64,000 nucleotides of DNA from Ilex aquifolium (GCA_951799425.1 OX637407.1:27215691-27279690); one strand, 5' to 3'; counted from the stretch's first letter, positions 1 to 12,279 are shown. Program-made: numbers and translations. Notes: generated by a model from the letters alone, not told the origin.

Positions 1-684
1 GGAAAATGAACTAATCGTTACGGCTGGGAAATTTATTATTTTACCCTCCCAGCAGCTGCTTGTTGACAATGGTTTAAAAAAGACATTCATGTGGGGCTAT
101 GATACTTTGTTATCTCCAACGGACAAGTAGACCATGGTGGGATCCACAAGCCATTTTTTTTTACTAAACTTAAGGGTAGTTATGATATTTAACATATAAT
201 ACTACTTTATGCTTGTCTTTTTCATATCAAATAAAATAATATAAAATACATTTATTCCACTTTTTTATCCTTTCAACCAACAAGAAGAAAACAAGGAGGA
301 AAAATATATTTCTTTCCTTTGAAAGTGGAAAACTCATCATTTCTGTTTTAAGAAATACTATCTAACCTAAATTTATAATTCAAATTTATATCCCAAATGA
401 ACGGAAATCATTGGATAAGTGAGTCCCATCAATTTTTTTAATTGGGATCCACTAATCCAACCATCCTTATTGATTTGGAATGCACATTTAAGATATAAAT
501 TTGAAATATATAGTATTATTTATTCTTCATTTTTCTATCCCTCCAAATTTTCATTTTTCCTACCAAACTTACCATTAGAATTTTTCAGTCTCCAAAACCT
601 CCCAAAAAAAAAAAATACTTACGTCATGCATTCAATAATACACTCCCTCCCCTCCTGTCTCTCTCTCACACTCTATTCTCTCTC
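1..684. other. Upstream intergenic / NPF promoter region
   Basis: This AT-rich stretch has no supportable exon. The open frame around 419-706 is low-complexity Phe/Leu/Ser-rich sequence over a pyrimidine-rich region and is not a gene. The CT-rich tract from about 650 to 690 looks like core-promoter or 5' UTR sequence for the transporter downstream. Confidence 0.5.
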
Positions 685-692
685 TATATATA
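685..692 (+). promoter_or_regulatory. Putative TATA box of the NPF gene
   Basis: A TATATATA run sits in a CT-rich context about 100 bp upstream of the chosen ATG at 793. Spacing and sequence suit a plant core promoter; no transcription start can be fixed from sequence. Confidence 0.45.
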
Positions 693-792
693 CAGACTTA
701 ACGTGAACAATATTGTTATATGTCTTAGGAGATATGACTAGTACTAAGTATTAGGCATTAGGCACAGTTTGTCAGTTCAAGTTCAGATAAAG

Positions 793-3700
793 ATGGTGTT
801 AGGGGATGAGAAGAAGTTAAGGCCTTCATGGCTTGCTTGCTGGTCTAAATGCCTCCCCATCTCTTCTTCTAGGTCGTCCTTATCGTTGCTGTCGCCAGAA
901 AATGAAGAGTATGATGAAAAAGATGACAGGGTTTCAACAAATTCCAAGAAGACCCAGAGAAAGCCTGGTGGATGGAAGTCCATGCCTTTCGTCTTAGGTC
1001 TCTCTCTCTCTCTATGTGTGTGTGTGTGTGTGTGTGTGTGGAGTTCACAGTGACTGCAGCATAGAAACAAATATGTTTTATGGTCCGAAGTATCAATCGA
1101 TGTAATAAAACTTGGTAGAGTTAATCCGACTCGACATCTTCTCTTTGCCACTGAAGTTACTGATAGTGTTCCACACACTATGATATGATTTGAATCTTTC
1201 ATCAGTTATAATTTTTTTTTCTATGTAAACATATATATCATCCGATACTATTTTACGATACCAGAATCGATGCATCTTAGTACGTTATGCATCAACGATA
1301 TTTGCGTGTGGATGCATGTCTTTTTGTTTATATATAATGTGGTGTATGTGTTGCTTGCTTCTGTAGGAAATGAAACGTTTGAGAGGTTGGCAACTGTGGG
1401 GCTGCTAGCAAACTTCATGATGTTCTTGATGACACAGTTTCACATGGACCAAGTATCTGCTTCGAACGTGCTTAACATATGGTCTGGTGTTACAAACTTT
1501 GCACCTTTGTTTGGTGCTTTCATCTCTGATGCTTATGTGGGCAGGTTCTTGACCATTGCTGTCTGTTCTTTTGCTTCACTTCTGGTATGTCCCCCTCTTC
1601 CAATTTCTCTACGGTAATATTATACTGACCAAATTTTATGATCAAATTAAGAGTTCAAATGATATGGCAGCTGACTTGGACTTCTTTATTCGGTGTCATG
1701 TCATTTGGGCCCCAATAAAAATTTTAAATAATATGTTGCGATGTCATTTAGACTCTTAATTTAGTCCCAAAATTTGGTCAACGTAGCGTTAGTGATTTCC
1801 CTATCTGCCCATTGATTTGATCAACTTCCATGGTTTATTATTATTTTTTTTCTCCTTTATTGACCCCACAAAACAAAAAAACTAATTTTTTGGGATATTT
1901 TTTTTTGGCCCTTTTGTTTTATCCCTTGCACGCGTTTCAATGCATAAGTTATATATATTTGTTAACGAGGAAGGCAAAGTTATTTTGGACTCATCCATGT
2001 GAGAATAAATTCCAAATACTTGTAATCAATTGTAAATCACATATATCAATTAAGCCTAAAAGACACCAGAGAAGATCGAGCTCTTGACGTTGTGCAAGTC
2101 TACTATTCATCCAAGTTCAATCTCACACCGCTAAGTTACCTGTGCGGGTTGCATAAGTTATATTTAAGAATAACTTTTGATTGATAGAAAAATAAAATCA
2201 AAAAATATATAACAAATGATGTGGCACTGATATGCTTTTACTCATTAAATTCTAGGAGAAATCATAAATTACCAACAATTATAAGAAAGGCATTTTTTAT
2301 TCCAAAAGAGAATAATAAAGAAAAAAGTAGGTGAAATAAGACTGGGAACTAAGTCCGACAAATTATGCATTTTAGGTAAAATGTTCTAATCAAATGATTC
2401 GGATTTTCTTATTTTTAAGACTAAATTATAACTTTGTTGAAGTGTAAGTTATAATTTTTAAAGGGCATCATCGATCATGAAAGATTGAGATTAATACCGA
2501 AAGTCCATGATAGATCATGAGAGTCCATGATAGATCATGAGTGTCCATGATCGATCATAACCTTTTCTTGAATAATTGTAACTTCTCCTTTCAAATGTGT
2601 AACTTTATCATAAAAAATTATAACCGACGATACAATACCAAAAAGATTTTTTCGGTACCATAGACTTTGCTCCTATGTGAGTTATGTAGTGCAAAACCTA
2701 ATAAGTCCATCTAACCTTTTTTTGTTTTTGGCACATAGATTCTGCCAAATTACATAAGAAGCACAATATGTTGATCATATAATTTTTTTTGGGGGTAACA
2801 AGAATTGTCTCATCTCTTTTAAACTCAGGACTGCAATAAAAATTTCAATAAATGTACCCATCCCCTCAAAATTTTCATCAATCAAAGTGTTTTCGAATTG
2901 TTCTTACTTTAAGACCAATAAATCGTTCGTTGAATTAACTAATTTTTTAAAGTCATACCTTGAATGCATATGAATAGCGTCCTTTTTCGGGTTTGATATA
3001 AAAATCAGGAATAATATGAAAATAATAAACCAACGTTGCCTTACCATTGTCTTCAAAATAATTTTCTTTGGGAATCAAATTAATTATGATATATTTTCAG
3101 ATGTTTCTTCTTCATCTTATCGACAAGGCAATGAAGGCTTGTTATTAATTCATTAACAATGTCACTTTCATTCATCTATGGAGTTACCTTCCGATCTTTA
3201 TTAAAATCTTTTGTACTTTTCTTCAAAGGACCCATTTCGTATGGTCTACGTCCATTGCCAATTGACAGGCCACGTAGAAGAAAGATAGTTCTGGTAAAAT
3301 CCAATAAACTCAAAAACAATAAAATAAAATTTCAACTTGCGAGGAAAAATTACACTTTGATCCACAAATTCTGGTCCCGTCTCATATTGTCGCTTCAACT
3401 ATGTCGTTAGCTTTACAATGCGCTAATGATTATTATTATTATTAACATATGTTTCAAATTTGACGAAAAGTTGTCTCAATTTACTTTTTAAACTTCGTAA
3501 TTTTATTCCACCTTATCCCGACATGTGAACACCAATACTTGTCACAGGGTATGGTGACACTGACTCTCATAGCATGGATTCCCCAACTGCATCCCCAGTG
3601 CACCCCTCAGCAATCTCAACTTCATCAATGCAAGGGCCCCACAACTTCTCAAATGGGTGTTTTGGTCATGGCTTTGGGGTGGTTGTCCATAGGCACTGGT

Positions 3701-5229
3701 GGGATAAGGCCATGTAGCCTACCCTTCGGTGTGGACCAGTTTGATGCAACCACTGATCAAGGAAGGAAGGACATCAACAGCTTCTTCAATTGGTACTACA
3801 CCACATTCACTGTGGTACTTATAATTGCCCTAACAGTGGTGGTTTATATCCAAGATTCTGTGAGTTGGGTGTGGGGTTTCGGGATTCCGACCGCGCTCAT
3901 GTTATGTTCTATTGTCTTATTTTTCGTTGGAACAAAATTATACATGTATGTGAAGCCCGAAGGGAGTATATTTTCCGGCATTGCTCAGGTGGTCGTCGCG
4001 GCGTATAAGAAACGCAAGCTTAAACTTCCTGATGAAGGCGATCATGTTGATGGGGTTTTTTATGATCCACCATTGAAAGGGAGTATAGTGACAAAGCTAC
4101 CTCTCACCAATGAATTCAGGTGATATATATCTCTATCAGAACCAGCTTTTATATATAGTCAATATTGTGGTTTCAAAGGATTGTGACAATCATGAGAAAA
4201 TATACTAAGTCAAGGCTGTGTTTGAATTTTTGATAAAAATTTCAATGCTCCAAATAGGAAGTAGCAGGTAAAGTTTCATTGTCACCCTTCACAATTTCTT
4301 GAGGAAATTTTACTGATCCTAATTTGAAAATGATCTCTTTTGATTCATTCAGGGTCTTAAACAAAGCAGCTATAGTAATAGAAGGTGAAGTTAAGCCTGA
4401 TGGTTCTCCTGAAAATAAATGGAGACTATGCAGCATTCAACTAATTGAAGAAGTCAAATGCCTTGTAAGAGTAGTCCCAATATGGGGCTCTGGTATCATC
4501 TGCTTCACTGCCATGGCACAACAAGGAACATTCACAATCTCACAGGCAATGAAAATGGACCGCCATCTCGGCCCGAAATTCCAAATCCCAGCCGGGTCAC
4601 TAGTCGTCATCTCAATGATCACAGTAGGGGCATGGCTCCCGTTCTACGACCGAATTCTTGTGCCATCCCTGCGAAAAATCACCAAAATCGAAGGTGGGAT
4701 TACCCTCCTCCAAAGAATTGGAATCGGTATAGTATTCTCAATCCTGTCAATGGTTGTTGCCGGGCTGGTGGAGGAAATGAGACGGGCCTCGGCTATATCC
4801 GCAGGCCGACCCGATGGAATTGCACCCATATCAGTGATGTGGTTAGCTCCACAGCTCATAGTCATGGGATTTGCTGAAGCATTCAACATTATTGGACAGA
4901 TTGAATTTTACTACAAGGAGTTTCCTGAGAACATGAGTAGTGTGGCTAATTCACTGTTCTTTGTCACCGCGGCCGGGGCGAATTATTTGAGCAGTTTTGT
5001 GGTGACCACTGTGCATAAGGTCACAGGAACTCATGATCATCCAGACTGGTTGACTAATGATATTAATGCTGGTAAAGTTGATTATTTCTACTACTTATTA
5101 GCAGGGATGGGGGTACTGAACTTTGTATATTTTCTAGTGGTTGCCAAAAGGTACAATTACAAGAGCAGAATGCAAATCAGTGAAGAAAAAACTGAGTTTG
5201 ATGTGGAGCTAAGTGACATTAAACACTGA
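793..5229 (+). CDS. NPF2.13: NRT1/PTR family transporter, NPF2.13 (NRT1.7)-like
   Basis: Predicted proton-coupled nitrate/peptide family transporter of the major facilitator fold, a multi-pass membrane protein expected at the plasma membrane. Exons: 793-997, 1367-1584, 3548-4119 and 4353-5229, joined in phases 1, 0 and 2 at GT-AG sites, giving 623 aa, normal for the family. The proton-coupling ExxER motif is visible at about residues 71-75 (ETFER). Other family landmarks are GGIRPCSLPFGVDQFD and FFNWYY in exon 3, the VKPEGSIFSGIAQV loop, and NIIGQIEFYYKEFP near the C-terminus. Loop sequences such as VIEGEVKPDG resemble the NPF2.9-2.14 branch, closest from memory to NPF2.13 (nitrate remobilisation), but substrate cannot be read from sequence; glucosinolate or other transport remains possible. 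The start at 793 precedes the usual cytosolic N-terminus; no ATG lies upstream in frame. No internal stop or frameshift was seen. Confidence 0.93.
998..1040. repeat. CT/GT compound microsatellite in NPF intron 1
   Basis: A (CT)n run passes directly into a (GT)n run at the very start of intron 1, overlapping the splice-donor context. It is probably length-polymorphic. Confidence 0.85.
1240..1335. repeat. Unclassified dispersed repeat, copy A
   Basis: A block at the 3' end of NPF intron 1 resembles 29515-29605: both contain the ordered words CGATGCATCT(T/C)AGTACGTT and GTGTGGATGCATGT followed by a T-rich run. No terminal repeats, target duplication or coding capacity were seen, so its class is unknown. 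Confidence 0.6.
1980..2150. repeat. Dispersed repeat shared with 9296-9475, copy A
   Basis: It lies in NPF intron 2 and aligns by eye with 9296-9475 over about 170 bp, sharing TTGGA(C/T)TCAT, AATCAATTGTAAAT, ATCAATTAA(G/A)CC and CTCACACCGCTAA in the same order and orientation. It appears to be a decayed non-coding transposable-element fragment. Confidence 0.65.
2503..2562. repeat. Three 20 bp tandem units in NPF intron 2
   Basis: Three consecutive 20 bp units begin with GTCCATGAT(A/C)GATCAT. Each contains a near-palindromic ATGAT(A/C)GATCAT core. The last unit has diverged most. Confidence 0.8.
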
Positions 5230-6110
5230 AGTTTCTTGCAATATTGGAGGACTAGTACAATTATATTGTGTATACTGGTGTACCCTTTTTCTTTCTTTTG
5301 TAATAACATTGAGAGATGAAGTTCCCAGCAATATTAGTCTATAGAGGACAACTACAGTGATATTATATAATTAGATGGTATATGCATATACCTTTTTTAT
5401 TTTCGTGATCGAGAATCGTTTTAATCGCACCGACTTTTATATTCATAAATACAACACTAATCTCGAATGCACGTTTTTGCACAGATCAGTTTACACCTCC
5501 CCCGTATCAACCCGGTTGGGTTACCTTTTTCTTTTTCTTCTGGATGTGCAGTTTTGACCTAGGGTCGTATTTGGGTCAGTAAGAGAGACATGGCTCTTTG
5601 GCATATAGTTGTAACACACAAGTGAAAACAACATGGGTTTCTTTATAAAAATGAGACCCTTCTTGCAAATTGCTGCCTAAGTTTTTGGCTTGTTAGGCTT
5701 GTGTGTTGGATGATTATGGGAGTCAGCTTCACCCACTAACAAGAACATGATACAAACCTTCATATAAACAAATCGAAAATAATAAGACCTAATAATACGA
5801 ATGATATTAGTTCTGGACAAAAAAAAGTTGTTCAACTAGTTTTGTAGGAAAAAAATAACCATTTTTACCTTTTCTTGACAAATTTCTAGAAGAGAAAGTG
5901 TCATACTAAAGACATACGACCAACGACGTGGAGTTGTATTGTGAGATGATTGATAAAGGTGCATTAGAATTGAATGACTTTTTTATTAGAGTGAATATGG
6001 TCGAAATAACAAGACTTGACTACGACACGATTTAAAAATAATAGGATATGATGATGTACAAAATTGACTTTGCACACCACTAGTCAAGTAATTTAGAAAT
6101 TAAGGTAGTA
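5230..6110. other. NPF 3' flank, no gene seen
   Basis: The first 100-200 bases probably hold the 3' UTR of the transporter. The rest is AT-rich with no supportable exon or intact mobile element. Confidence 0.5.
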
Positions 6111-6118
6111 ATTAAAGT

Positions 6119-6840
6119 AGAGAGAGACGGGATTTATAGTGGTTCGGTCAATATGACCTACGTCCACTTTTGAATGGCTTGGGGTTGCCGGTATTTTATT
6201 GATTCTGGTGAGTAATAAGAACGGAGCGTTACAGATTGGAGAGGAAGATGAGTTTTATGCTCTGTAGGGTGTGATCTAATCTGATCTGCTCTGATCTGCC
6301 CCCAAGTGTTGGTGGGGCTTACATTTTATAGTCGTCCCCTAACAGATTGGGGCGACTTAATAGCAACTGTCCAACTATTCTGGTGGGGCTTGCGACTTCT
6401 TCTCAACGGGCGAGACAATTGCGGTGTTCTCCATGAGACTAGGTCAAATGATGAGGTGAAGGTTGACTATTTCCAAGGTGGTGGAGGTGATGCTCCTGGG
6501 ATGACCCTTACTCCAAGGTGGCGAGGAGGAGGGCTGGACGCCTGAAGAGGAGGGCTGGACACCTGATGAGGAGACCTGGGTGCCTGAGGAGGAGGGCAGG
6601 GCGCCGGGCCTGGGCGCCTGGTGTGATGGCCTGGACGCCAGGGATGGTCTGGGCGCCCAATTTGGGCGCCAGAGAGTCCTTGGATGACCTTGTGTGCTCC
6701 TGCTAATGTAGCTCCTTGAGCTTGTTGAGTTTGACCGGGTTGACCATATTGGACTTGGCTAGCTGGACCTCTTGAAGTTAGGTCATTGGGCTTGTAACAT
6801 GAGTTGGGCCTTTGGGCTTGGCCCATCAGGATAAAAAACA
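6119..6840 (-). mobile_element. Antisense LTR-like fragment with GC-rich tandem units
   Basis: Read on the minus strand this resembles a retrotransposon LTR: a GC-rich upstream part, a TATAAAATG core at about 6327-6335, and a 3' motif (GTGGACGTAGGTC, then GAACCACTATAAAT, 6136-6170) resembling motifs at 53510-53555, 54290-54335 and 55910-55960. Between about 6520 and 6670 there are imperfect repeats of a unit of about 21 bp related to GAGGAGGGCTGGACGCCT, plus GGGCGCC words. No gag or pol sequence is present, so it is a solo or partial LTR. The Pro/Gln-rich frame through it is not a gene. Confidence 0.55.
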
Positions 6841-6862
6841 AAAAAAAAATTCTGAACCAAGT

Positions 6863-7852
6863 CTCGATCTTGCTTCACCCCCTATATTTTTATGGGTTTC
6901 ACTTAATCTTCTTTAACTTAAGAACAAACTGCAAATATTAGCTGAGATAATAATTTATACAAAAAGACTAAACTAATCCCTGATTGTAATTCAATTTTTT
7001 TGTGATGCCATCATTTTAGAGTTTTATCTTTAAAAAAACAAAACCTGTAACTAGCACACTTCACCTACCATAGTCGCATCTCATCATTACACCCCCACAA
7101 ATTCCTCTACAAGCTATGAAGCATCTCATCATTACACCCCACAAATTCCTCTACAAGCTATGAAGAAGGCAAGACGAAGCAGGAAAAGAGAGAGAGAGAG
7201 AGAAGAAGAGAAATAATTTCGGGTTTTTAATTCAGAGGCTTACAATACATAAACTCAACCTGGTTAGACATATTTTTCCATAAGGATTCCATTGGTGTGA
7301 TTAAATTTAAGTTTCATGTTGTTGTGTGTGCTCGAATTTGTGTTTAAAGCTTAAAGTGATTATGGATTTTCAATGGGTTACATAGCAAATGACCATTTTT
7401 TCCTCAATTGAGGGTTGAGTGTGTTATGGGATTGTGGTATAGTGTATTGGAGTGCTTGAAAGCTATAATTGAGGGGTGTGTGTGTGTTGTGAAGAAATCC
7501 ACTAAAATTTGAAAACTTGAAAATCAAAACTTTGAAAAACTTGTTAAAACTTCAAAAGGGGGTTGAGTCTAACTAATTTGGGGTTAAGGAGTTTAAAAAT
7601 GACCTTATATTTGAGAAAGCAAGTCGTTTGATAGGTCAAAAATGAATTTGCAGGTTTAGAGAGAAAGAAAAAGAGAGCTGTGAGAGAGAGGAAGATGACA
7701 AATAAAATTAGTAAATTAGGAAAAAAATATTTATTTTATAACACGTTTATTGCACCGTTATAATAATCGAATTCTGTTAGATTTGCCGGGGGTTCATAAG
7801 TTGGAGAGGGTTAAGTGTAACCCATAAAAATATAAGGAGTGAAGTGAGACCG
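6863..7852. mobile_element. Non-autonomous element with about 60 bp terminal inverted repeats
   Basis: The left end (about 6863-6925) and the reverse complement of the right end (about 7793-7852) share CTATATTTTTATGGGTT, TTCAC and ACTTAA words over roughly 60 bp. The interior is non-coding. No clear target duplication was found, so the superfamily is uncertain; long TIRs without coding would fit a Mutator-type or foldback element. Confidence 0.6.
7076..7164. repeat. 45 bp tandem duplication
   Basis: Two consecutive copies begin GCATCTCATCATTACACC and end AAGCTATGAA. They differ only by one C in a C-run. They lie inside the TIR element at 6863-7852 and look recent. Confidence 0.9.
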
Positions 7853-9295
7853 ATATTTAATTTAGGGAAATTTTTTATTTTTTACCCAAAATAATATTGT
7901 TACGAAAATGATGAACTGTAAATTGATAGATATTCATTAACATTGAGATGACCCCAATGGAAAAGTAAACGCTTAGATAATTGGTAAAAAGACTTCAGTG
8001 TTACATTGGCAACCTCTAGAAGCATCTTTGGGTGTAGCATTGGCACCACATAGAGGGCTCTTGAAATCTTTGACCACTCATAAACAGTGTCACTGAACTA
8101 GTGGTATAGTAGGAGCTTTGCTGATGCCAGCCATGACGAGATTTTATCAAGTGTTTCTAGAACAACCGGGACTTTCATCTTTCTACCACCAACTATGATG
8201 TTGAATCGTATTATTTTAGATTTTACCACCTCAAAAGTCCCGACACCAAAGCAACACGTTTTGTAATTGATGTTTTTTTTTTTTTCATTAAAATTGAGAT
8301 AACAAATTGGGATTATACAAAGTAAAATAAAAAACCTTAACACTAAAACAGAACTACAGTTTGCATGCAACAGTTGTGCTTGAGATGTTCTAATTCATAG
8401 ATGGGTATAGTGGCTACAATCAAATCAAGATGAACCATGTAAATGTGAAAAAGATTGTCATCAGAATTCTGACTCAAATCGCAGTTTGAGTGATGGTTGT
8501 CAAGGAAGATCTAAAAAATCATATAGGATCAAAGAATATCGTAAGTTTACAACCGATATCGGAAACATGAGAAAGTCGTTAACCCATTAATAGGCCTCAT
8601 TCTTGTTAATCAAATCCATCACTCATACACCATCTATAAATTCAAAATCAACCCGATCATGATATTAGCAAAATCAATTAAGAAAATCCTAAAGCTATAA
8701 GGGTTCTTACAGACAATATCAAGAAATAGTAACACCCACAAAAAAAAAACCCGAGATTTTCTTCATAAATATGAGTTAAACATGTTTGTCCTATCATAAT
8801 TAAATTATTTGTATTTGATACTATTCAAATGCACACTCTCGAAGATCTATAAAATGATTTAAGGAAGATTGTGGTGGAACCCTAATGTTTTAACTTTTTT
8901 GCTTCTTATTCTAAGGACTCATTATAATGGTCGGTTGAGAACTACGCCTCACATGGACCACACTATTGTACCCACAAAAAAATATAGGTACCATATAGAA
9001 AAATTGATTCTAACCATTGATCTTGTGTTGATTTATGATCATTGATCTTAGAAATAATATAATAAAATAAAATAATAAAATACAGAACACTTTGCGCATG
9101 TCATACTTTCATTGATAAAAAATAAGATATAGTATCGAAAAATTATTTTTCGATACCCTATTCACCCCACCTCACATATAGTGACCCTTGGGACTATGAC
9201 TTGCACATGTTTTTAACTTCTTACCCTTGTTTTGGATTCCTAGTCTTTTCATTCTGTATAGCTTTTTGCAGAAATTTGGTCCTGTGGCTGGACGA
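7853..9295. other. AT-rich intergenic DNA without genes
   Basis: No exon, RNA gene or element boundary could be supported. The minus-strand frame at 8098-8370 has no domain and no splice support. Confidence 0.5.
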
Positions 9296-9475
9296 TTTTG
9301 GATTCATTCTTGTGATAGTAAATTTCGGATACTTGGAATCAATTGTAAATTATATAGGTATCAATTAAACCCAAAAGACATTAGTGATGATCAAACCCCT
9401 GACGTCTTGGTATACGGTCCATTCAAGTTTAACCTCACACCGCTAAACTACCCTTACGAGTTACTAGGAACTAGT
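9296..9475. repeat. Dispersed repeat shared with 1980-2150, copy B
   Basis: This is the second copy of the repeat in NPF intron 2, same orientation and word order. It extends somewhat further at the right with ACCGCTAAACTACC. No termini can be defined. Confidence 0.65.
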
Positions 9476-10710
9476 TTTATCATATTTTAAAAAGGCTAAT
9501 TCTTGACTCTAATTAAAGACATGTCAATTGGACGAATGAACACGTCACAACATTTGAAATTTGACCTTTAAATTGTATTCATTTCTCTTGCCTTTTTGAA
9601 TATTACTCATATTTTCCGGAATCCATTACTTGGTGGGGCAGTTTTCAAATGAAAATCACCATCAATTCCCATCTTCCACTATATATACAAAAGATCTTCC
9701 ACTATACAAAAGGAAAACAAAGGTCACTCTCCTTGTAGTTTTCTTTTTGTATCAATGCAACTAGAGAGATCTAAAACTAGGGTCTAGTATTATGATGGGT
9801 GACGATTTAGGAAGTCCTCGTCATTGTGTACACTAAATACACCTCTAATTATAGTTATCATTTTTATATTACTCTATGATAAATGTTCGGTTTGTATTTA
9901 GTGTGCACTGAGCACCCTACTCAAAGGTGTCAAAGTCTACTATACGTTGCAAAAAGCAAAATGACAAGGATCAATGTCTTCATTTACCTGCCCTGCCTTG
10001 GCTGGCAATGTTACTAGTAAAAGGAAATGGGACATGTTTGTCTTACCTTCTTTGCAAGTGGGGGAGTCCATTTACAAGTTTTGTGATTGATTTTTACAAA
10101 ATTTGAGGATTATTTACAATATTTGTCGGCCACTCGAGATCGTTCCCAAAATTTTTAGGATCAAACCCGAGTAACCCACAAAAGTTATAAATGAACCACA
10201 AAAATTATAACTTGAACCATAAAAATTGTAATATGACCTCAAAAGTTGTAAATTCTTTTTTATAAAATAGCATTAAAAATTGTAAAAACGCGTACAAAAA
10301 TTATAAATTTTAAATGAATGATTTTTTATTTTTTTTTGGTATAGTAGTCTTCTTCTGCAAGTGGTGGTCTTTTTGTTCTTCACAATTGTCTTCTAAGTGA
10401 CAAAAGATTCCTATTACCCATCTTTCTGGTAAGTCTTCCTTAACATCACTATCAATCTGTAATATCATGCAGAGATACCCCCAATCCTATATATCATTTT
10501 GTGTCATTCAAATCCACCAACTTTTTGTGAATACTTGGACCACTGTGAGGTTTAAATATATGTCATCTTTTGAGAAGAATACTGTCTGAGGAAACTTACA
10601 AGAAGAAGCACCCATGCTGCCATGCAGAGTAAAACTTAAGTACTTCCGGGGTACTCATCTGCTAACTACAAATATCAATTAAATCTAACCGACTCGAGAA
10701 AAAAATTAAA
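9476..10710. other. Intergenic DNA with degenerate ACCACAAAAATTATAA words
   Basis: No gene is supported. From about 10180 to 10310 there are spaced repeats of a word like ACCACAAAAATTATAA. The same kind of array occurs at 52240-52490, near the other Helitron-like copy. Confidence 0.5.
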
Positions 10711-11429
10711 TTTATATAATAAAGTATAATATAATTTAAATCTAAAAAATAAACAAAATGACTTTTGTTATTCGTGGTTAAGATCTCTTTAAATTTTACT
10801 TTAAAGTTAATCTGATGGCTAATATTAACATTCCAAATTTAATATGAAAAATAGGGCCTTAAGGGTGTGTTTGAGGTGACTTTTTAAAATTTCTCATAAG
10901 TACTTTAAAAAAAAAAAGTGCTTGGAAATCGTCCCACCAACACCTCTATCACCACCAGCCCCACCGACCCACCACAATCACCATTACCACCACCATTGTC
11001 GCCACCCTACCACACCCATCGCCCCATTACCACCGTCACTGCCACCACTACTGCGACCCCACCATCACCTCTTCCACAACAACCACCACCACCACCCCAT
11101 TAGTGCTCCACCACCTTACCACCACCGTCGTTATCCCACCATCATCCCTACCACATCACCCCCACTACCCCCCAACCACCATCACCATTGTCATCTATAC
11201 CTGCCACCATTACAACCAGTTGTCATCCTCCATCACAACTGTCACTGTCTCCCACCACCACCACTGCCGCCCACCATCACTACCACCGCTCGCCCCTAAT
11301 ATAACTCGTGCTTAAATTCTTTTATTTCTCATCTATCTTTGTAATTTGATTTTAAGTGTGAATACAAATATGTTTATTGTTGATCAATTTTTTTATTGTT
11401 CCGTGCCTTCAGGCATGAAAAATAACTAG
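10711..11429 (+). mobile_element. Non-autonomous Helitron-like element, copy 1
   Basis: The 5' end TTTATATAATAAAGTA follows an A. The 3' end is CTAG followed by T, with a TGCC-TTCA-GGCA hairpin (11404-11415) ending about 10 nt before CTAG. This is the 3' architecture expected of Helitrons inserting between A and T. There are no terminal inverted repeats, target duplication or Rep/helicase coding sequence. It aligns at both ends and in the 5' third with the element at 50965-51829. The centre (about 10935-11295) is a CCA/CAC triplet tract. The canonical 5' TC is TT here, so the terminus is slightly degraded. Confidence 0.75.
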
Positions 11430-12279
11430 TTCAAAATATTCTAAGTTTACAATACGTTCCAATTGACTCGATACTACTGAATTACTCGTGCGGATTCAAT
11501 GAAGTAATAATTGATGAAGACAACTTTTTCTTAAACAGAACAAGGTTGAAAAATCTAAACGTATATGAATCAAATCTTCTGTAATATATGTACATATATA
11601 TATTTTTATTTTTCCTCTTTAGTGTATCATTTACCATGACTTTGTAGTATTGTAAAGAATGGATTATATCAGATAATACAGATTAATTTCATATAAGTGG
11701 ATAAATTATAAAATTAAATATTGGTAAAAAATATTACCCACTAGATTAAGAGTAAGATAATTGAGTACTAATTATATATTGACCAAAAAAATCATCAATA
11801 TAGTCTAATTATTCATATTTTCGTTTATTTGGCGGATAAAATAATAAATTTATAACATAATACGTTTCAATTGAATTATAATACCGCCTCTTCACATAAT
11901 ATTATAATTGACTTAATAATACGAATTTGTCGTATTAGTGTTTATATAATGTATAATATTTTTAACAACCAAATACAATATAAAATTTGAATTAAAGACA
12001 CTTAATCTATTATGATTTTGTTATTTATCACTTAATATTGTAATCAAACGAACCTAAGTGGAATCCATTGTATATTAACGAATCCTTTACTAATGCATAA
12101 GGCTTTCTCTAATAAAAAAAAAGAATTTAAAATATATATATCCAATTGCAATAATTTAATAGATTTCTACTATTTTAAATGTACAATAAAGAGAAATAGA
12201 GGTTCCTAGTCACGGTGGTCGTCAAATTTTGACTGCAATCGTGTCTTCTTCACATCTCTACTTCCATAAAGATAACGAT
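11430..12279. other. AT-rich intergenic DNA
   Basis: No exon or element boundary could be supported. Confidence 0.5.

Noticed and set aside
724..768. Earlier start for the NPF protein
   Set aside because: The upstream in-frame extension begins at a non-ATG codon; 793 is the first ATG and fits the family N-terminus.
2503..2562. CRISPR-like array
   Set aside because: Units are contiguous with no spacers, and the DNA is plant nuclear.
6467..6841. Pro/Gln-rich 124 aa protein on the minus strand
   Set aside because: Translation of GC-rich tandem units in an LTR-like fragment; no conserved domain.
10918..11315. Pro/His-rich open frames
   Set aside because: Same cause as above, in Helitron-like copy 1.
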